A DNA stretch of 64,000 nt from the NCBI GenBank assembly GCA_963575745.1, contig CAUYUJ010012536.1, forward strand, positions 75,001 through 139,000, in the 5' to 3' direction. Source of the DNA: Prorocentrum cordatum (lineage: Eukaryota; Sar; Dinophyceae; Prorocentrales; Prorocentraceae). The position numbers were made by a program, and so were the translations under genes. The notes under the pieces are model-generated. The model searched no databases. It saw nothing but the letters and a program-made list of their open reading frames with translations, and was not told where the DNA came from. Below are positions 59,966-64,000 of this stretch, piece by piece; within the stretch, counting starts at the first letter, position 1; every line of letters begins with the position of its first letter.

Positions 59966-60138
59966 GGGGGGAAGCCAAAAGGGACCAATACCGCAGCTCC
60001 CCGAACCACTCCCGGGGGGGGGGCACTGACCAGGAGTTCGAAGCGAATCCAGCGCTGGCGACGAGGGCCTCCCAGGAGACCTCAAAAGGGGAAAGCCAGG
60101 GGAGGACAGCGGCGTGGGCACCTCTTCTCCTCTGAAGC
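59966..60138. repeat. Family I dispersed repeat, copy 4
   Basis: GGGGGAAGCCAAAAGGGACC..., GACCAGGAGTTCGAAGCGAA, TCCAGCGCTGGCGACGAGGG, CCTCCCAGGAGACCTCAAAA, then GGCACCTCTTCTCCTCTG. Confidence 0.75.
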
Positions 60139-60720
60139 TCCTTGGGCCGGGGGAAGGTGCCCCCCGAAACGGGAGGCCAGTGCCGCCCGATGTGTCGACG
60201 AAGCCCCGCGATGTCGCACGAAGACGGGGCCCGCCGCGAAGCCGCGCGCCCCAGAGCCCAAGCCTGCGACTCCTCGGCGCTCGGCGCTGCCCCTCTCTTC
60301 CCCCCTGCCCCCCCCTCCTCCCCCCCTGCCCCCCCTCTCCTCCCCCCTGGCCCCCCTCTCCTCCTCCCCCCCTGCCCCCAGCATCCCTCCTCCGCCTCCG
60401 ACCGTGCCCCCTCTTGACTGCCCCCGCCCCTGCCTCCCACCCCGAGCTCTGCCCTCGGCCCTCCTTGAGGATCAAGGGATGTCGAACGTCTACGGACGAT
60501 TCTTAGACGCTTCCGGCCCCTTGCCGGCCCTTGTCGGGCCTCCAGGCGCCTCCGGGGACCTCCGGAGGGCAGGCTCGCGGGCGGGAGCAAAGCTTACCAC
60601 CCCTCCTCTGCCTCCCACGGCGACGACCCCGAGGCGCCCGAGGCCTGGTCCGGCCCTGCATCACCCTGTTGGAGGGGCTGGGCACGACCTGCGACGGTCC
60701 GTCTGGCCGGAGGCAAGTCG
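60139..60720. other. C-rich spacer, no supported gene
   Basis: C-run-rich at 60290-60385; the remaining frames show no domain. Confidence 0.4.
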
Positions 60721-60726
60721 TCTTCG

Positions 60727-60776
<50 letters not shown>

Positions 60777-60790
60777 TTCGTCGTCGTCGT

Positions 60791-60829
<39 letters not shown>

Positions 60830-61100
60830 AGGCGTCGGCGTCGTTGTCGTCGTCGATTTCCTCCTCGCCCTCCTTCTGGTCCTCCTAATCCTCCTTTTCC
60901 TCCTCCTCTCCCACCTCTCCCTCCTGAACCTTCTCCGCCTTCTCCTCCTCCCTCTCCTCCTTCTCCTCCTCCTCCTCCTCCTCTTCCTCTTCCTTTTCCT
61001 CTTTCTCTTCATCCTCCTCCTCCTCCTCCTCCTGCTCCTCCTCCTCCTCCTTCTTCTCCTCCTCTTCCTCCTCCTCCACCTCCTCCACCTACTCATATCT
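60721..61100. repeat. (GTC)n, (GGCGTC)n and (TCC)n microsatellites
   Basis: GTC triplets at 60725-60795, GGCGTC hexamers at 60795-60840, TCC/TTC triplets at 60870-61090. Confidence 0.95.
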
Positions 61101-61372
61101 GCCTTTGCTTCCCTTCCTCCCCATCCCTCCTCCTCCCCTCTCTGCTAATCATGTTTTGCATGGACGTACGTATGCCAAACATGCAAGACGTACGTTTGTC
61201 GAACGCATTACAACGAACGAAGCTAAGCCAGAGCGCACTCAATCCGTGCGCCAAAGCCCAAAGGACAAGCCGTCCCAGGTTCATCGGCATGGGCAACGTT
61301 TGGCTGTGCTACAAGACCCGCATGCCGGCTAGGCGAGCGAAGCTCACTCCGAGCCCTCACTATGTACTCTCG
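61101..61372 (-). other. Presumed 3' flank of the beta-propeller gene
   Basis: Non-repetitive sequence after the stop codon at 61373; it contains ACGTACG and ACATGCAAGACG words. No polyadenylation signal is evident. Confidence 0.35.
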
Positions 61373-63791
61373 CTAGTACCATGAGCTGTCCACCGTCAGG
61401 TTGTCTGGGAAGGTCTGGAAGACCAGGAGCGACGTGCACGTCGACACGGCCATGATGCCTGTGGAGAATGCCACGGCCTGGTCCTGGAAGGCCACTCCCG
61501 TGGTCAGCGTGGAGAGCAGCTTGACGCTCTTCGCCCCCTCGTTTGTCTCCGACCCCCACCTCTGGAGCTCACCCACCTGGATGGGCCAATTTCCCACCAC
61601 CGCTGCCATATTTAGGACGGGGGAGAAGGGAGGATGGGGAGGTCCTCCTCTCCTCCTCCTTCTCCCTCTCCTCCTCCCTCTCCTACCCATGCGAATGGTG
61701 GCGGAAGGTTGGGCCCGTCACACACCTGGCTGCCGATGTAGACGTCGCCGCGCTGGTCGATCGCAGGGGTGGACCAGGCGCCCGGCACGCACGCCGCTCG
61801 CCCGCCCATGGCCCTGCGGATGTCGCCGCCTTCCTTGTCTTAGCTCGGGCATGCCCCCCTACACTGAAGGGGCCCCAGGACACACAAATAAATACACACA
61901 AATAAAAAGATTCCCCATATTCTCCGATATTTTTCGGGTTTTTGTCTTCCCCCCCACTTCCCATATGTTCCCATATGTTCCTGGGAGTGGACAATTCATT
62001 GTGTCTGTGTGTTTTTTTACCTCCTGATACACGCGGATTTTGCACGAACGGAGCAAATAGCAAAGAGAAAACCAGCATAATCAAACACAGTCAAAAAATC
62101 GTCCCAATATTATTTTTGACTATTTTTGGGATATTCCTCCCGTGGAGGGACGTGCCCGGCTCAATCCTTGTCGCCCGCGCACATGTCCGCCCACAGCGTC
62201 GGGCCGTCCTTCGACCAGCGGATGTCGCCGTTGGGGGGGTCGACGGCCCAGATCTTGGAGGGGGAGTTGTAGTGGCAGTTGTGCCCCATGGCGATCACGA
62301 GCCGGGAGTGGAACTGGGGGCTGTTCAGCATGCCTGAAAAGAAGAAAAACCGCCGTAAACACGAATATAAACTTTTGGCGCTCCGCGCGGATTTCTTGGA
62401 TCTGCGCTGGACCTCCCTCCCTGGCGCGCGGAGCGCGCCAGGGGCGGCGCCGGAGGCGCCGCTGGGGGGCCCAGCGCGGATCCAAGAAATCCGCGCGGAG
62501 CGCCAAAAGTTTTTGTTTACGGCGATTTTTCTTCATCGAATGCCGACGGCGGCGCTGGCCGGGGGCTCTGGGGTCTCGCGCTCCCATCGCGCGCGGCCAG
62601 AGCTCGCGTTGAGCGCGCGCACCCAGCCGGGCGAGCCCGGCCACGTGCCGCAGTCGGGTAGGACGCCAGGGGCGGGGAACGGGTTGCAGTACTTGCTGTC
62701 GTATGCCTAGAAGGGAAACAAAAACACACAAACAGAAAATGTTGGCGCTCCGCGCGGATTTCGTGGATCTGCGCTGGACCCCCCTCCCTGGCGCGCGGAG
62801 CGCGCCAGGGGCGGCGCCGTAGGCGCCGCTGGGGGGGGGGGCCCAGGCGCGGATTCAAGAAGTCCGCGCGGAGCGCCAAAAGTTTACGCTTATGGCGTTG
62901 TTTCCTCTTCGAACGCCTGCACGCCCATGGCGAAGATGAGGTTCGTTGAGGGATCGTACACGGCGTTGGCTTGGGTGTAAGTGCCCATGGCCCCCTCTTG
63001 CATCCACCTCTCGGTCCCGGACTCGAGGTCCAGGCAGTACGTGTTGCCCTCCTGGTCGCTGAACATCACGGTCCCGTCGCTCGTGTGATACTGCGGCACA
63101 AAGTTCCACACCGGGGAGAAGGTCCTGTACTCCCACAGGGAGCTGCCGTCCGAGGCGCTGATGCCCCGGACGACCCTGTTGCCAGGAGTCAGTGGGTTGG
63201 AGCTGTTGCGGTAGCGGTAGCAGAGGTGGTCGGTGCAGCGGTCGGTCGCGACCACCACTACCCCGCCACTGCCAGAGACCGCGCCCTTCACGCCGGCGAT
63301 CTGTTCCGAAGCCTGGGTCGCCCACAGCTCCTCTCCCGTCGCCAGCTCCAGAGCGAACACGTAGCCGGAGGTGGTGCTGCCCACCAGCATGGCAGGCGCG
63401 GACCTCCTCGGCGCCCGGATGCTCACGAACCTCTTTGAGCAGGGACCGACTGTCCCGGCAGTCCTATAGTCCTACCGCAACATGTTCTTAGAACCCGACA
63501 ATGTTCTAAGAACAGAAACAATGTTCTTAGAATATAAGCCCGATGTGTTAAACAAGACAGTCCCAGCCAGAAATGTTCTAATATTTCGTGGAAACCACAA
63601 AAAGCCCTTAGAACATTCTTTGGTGGGGCCCGGCTATCAGCGAGCCGGGACGCTTCGCCACTGCTTGACCTCTTGCTCAGGGCGGAGAGGCCCGCGACGC
63701 TGCGGTGGCCGCTGCGCTGCCAGCGGATCGTTGCCCTCGGCTCGCCCCCAGCGACGTCCACCTTCTCGATCTGGCCGAGGTCCCCCGCCTT
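61373..63791 (-). CDS. PQQ-type beta-propeller repeat protein, 3' part of a multi-exon gene
   Basis: Exons (high to low): an upstream exon starting near 63791, then about 63463-62917, 62706-62544, 62333-62167, 61833-61726 and 61576-61373 (TAG stop). From 63463 downward all junctions join in frame. Six propeller motifs of the pattern aliphatic-xx-(S/T/N)-G-xxx-W are visible: KVDVAGGEPRATIRW, ALELATGEELW, GISASDGSSLW, CLDLESGTERW, ALNASSGRARW and AVDPPNGDIRW. STPAIDQRGDVYIGS is the typical start of a further blade. Such repeats occur in quinoprotein dehydrogenases and BamB-like scaffolds; no catalytic residue assigns an enzyme activity. Introns are 210, 209, 333 and 149 bp, with GC-AG, GC-AG, GA-AG and GT-AG ends. 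Three coincide with mobile elements. The 63640 junction is unresolved and the N-terminus lies outside the window. Confidence 0.82.
61577..61725 (-). other. Intron of the beta-propeller gene (GT-AG) with CCAGGTG repeat at both ends
   Basis: Donor CCAG|GTGTGTGACGG, acceptor CATCCAG|GTGGGTGAG, joining IGSQ to VGELQRW in frame. CCAGGTG is duplicated, as expected if this 149-bp intron also arose by insertion. Its interior is GGA-rich and does not match families A-C. Confidence 0.7.
61834..62166 (-). mobile_element. Family B introner with nested family C element, forming a 333-bp intron (GA-AG)
   Basis: GACAAGGA (8 bp) is duplicated at 62172-62165 and 61839-61832. Splicing GACAAG|GATTG ... GACAAG|GAAGG restores the frame. 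The outer ends (TTGAGCCGGGCACGTCCCTCC and GGGGCATGCCCGAGCTAAG) are family B termini. A complete 163-bp family C element occupies 61865-62027. Confidence 0.88.
61865..62027. mobile_element. Family C element, copy 5, nested in family B, 5-bp target duplication
   Basis: TGAAGGGGCCCCAGGACACAC ... CTCCTGA, exactly 163 bp as at 25.6 kb, bounded by TACAC at 61860-61864 and 62028-62032. Confidence 0.92.
62334..62542 (-). mobile_element. Family A introner forming an intron (GC-AG)
   Basis: Donor GTCG|GCATTCGATGAAG, acceptor TTCTTCTTTTCAG|GCATGC. GGCAT is repeated at both ends. The arms and internal hairpins are nearly identical to those of the neighbouring intron element, implying recent related insertions in the same gene. 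The proposed exon boundary is 62544; base 62543 belongs to the shared repeat. Confidence 0.88.
62707..62916 (-). mobile_element. Family A introner forming an intron (GC-AG)
   Basis: Donor CAG|GCGTTCGAAGAGG, acceptor TTCCCTTCTAG|GCATAC on the minus strand. AGGC is repeated at both ends. It has long complementary arms (AACTTTTGGCGCTCCGCGCG / CGCGCGGAGCGCCAACATTT) and two internal hairpins. Intron and element are co-extensive. Confidence 0.88.
63464..63640 (-). repeat. Cluster of TGTTCTAAGAACA palindromes within a probable intron
   Basis: TGTTCTTAGAAC, TGTTCTAAGAACA, TGTTCTTAGAAT, TGTTCTAAT and CTTAGAACATT lie at 63483, 63502, 63522, 63574 and 63606. The segment separates two beta-propeller exons and is AT-richer than either. 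GCCGGG occurs at both edges. Probably another element-derived intron. Confidence 0.5.
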
Positions 63792-63879
63792 CTTTTGCGG
63801 CAGGCAGGCCCCAGACCGATGGCGGGGCTCGGCCAGGAGGCCGAGCACGCCATCGGTCTGGGGCCAAGGGGAGGGAGGG

Positions 63880-64000
63880 CGAGGGGGGAGGGGGAGGAGG
63901 AGGAGGAGGAGGAGGAGGAGGGAGGAGGAGGAGGAGGAGAGGAGGAGGAGGAGGAGGGGAGAGGAGGAGGAGTGGAGGAGGAGGAGGAGGAGGAGGAGGC
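63880..64000. repeat. (GGA)n microsatellite at the window edge
   Basis: GGA triplets with GGGA variants continuing to the last base. Confidence 0.95.

Noticed and set aside
1-64000. CRISPR array
   Set aside because: Tandem repeats here have no short constant repeats separated by unique spacers; the genome is eukaryotic.
1-64000. rRNA, SL RNA or snRNA genes
   Set aside because: I saw no conserved rRNA core, 5S-like or SL RNA gene sequence. The only leader sequence is the relict pair at 20319-20355, which lacks the SL RNA donor and downstream part.

Overview
The window looks like nuclear DNA of a dinoflagellate. The decisive evidence is at 20319-20355 on the minus strand: a complete 22-nt dinoflagellate spliced leader (dinoSL) followed directly by a second, 5'-truncated 15-nt dinoSL, 39 nt upstream of an uninterrupted ORF. 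This double leader is the known signature of a dinoflagellate gene that was trans-spliced, reverse-transcribed, reinserted and recycled again. Other features agree: high G+C, very low gene density, huge CCT/GGA microsatellites, GC-AG and GA-AG introns, and introns made of short inverted-repeat elements (introners). The species cannot be named. A GC-rich, introner-rich lineage such as Prorocentrum is only a guess.

Genes. (1) At 61373-63791 (minus) lies the 3' part of a multi-exon gene for a PQQ-type beta-propeller protein. Its exons join in frame, and at least three of its introns coincide with mobile elements. (2) At 19153-20279 (minus) lies the recycled retrogene, uninterrupted except for a likely frameshift at a run of eight C. 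(3) At 48626-49276 (plus) lies a candidate three-exon gene. A family-A and a family-B element separate its exons, and an apparent paralogue at 8930-9057 lacks both elements. (4) Several unassigned ORFs are listed with low confidence. (5) Fragments of non-LTR retrotransposons lie at 52130-53095 (plus) and 35895-36177 (minus). No rRNA, tRNA or CRISPR array was found.

Repeats fill most of the rest. Family A (about 206 bp) is a long hairpin with two small internal hairpins, giving a T-shaped fold; it occurs at 7.6, 9.2, 15.0, 15.4, 39.1, 48.7, 53.3, 62.3 and 62.7 kb. Family B (about 160 bp) ends in TTAGGTCGGGC and occurs at 1.3, 8.1, 9.1, 11.5, 16.8, 17.5, 38.5, 38.9, 39.9, 49.0 and 61.8-62.2 kb. 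Family C (163 bp, 5-bp target duplications) occurs at 9.8, 21.3, 25.6, 36.4 and 61.9 kb, the last nested inside B inside an intron. Family D consists of CCAAGA-GGCC-rich elements (1.6-2.4, 10.4-11.1, 28.4-31.4, 32.7-33.4, 47.2-47.9, 53.9-54.3 and 58.4 kb). Smaller families E, I, J, K, L, N, O and P are listed individually.

Tandem arrays include an 89-bp unit at 0-1.2, 5.5-6.8 and 50.2 kb, a ~160-bp satellite at 3.2-4.6 kb, an 18-bp satellite at 42.3-43.3 kb and a field of CGTTTGCAAACG palindromes at 44.8-45.8 kb. Many long open frames in the window are microsatellite or satellite artefacts and are not annotated as genes. Boundaries given for repeats without visible target duplications are approximate.
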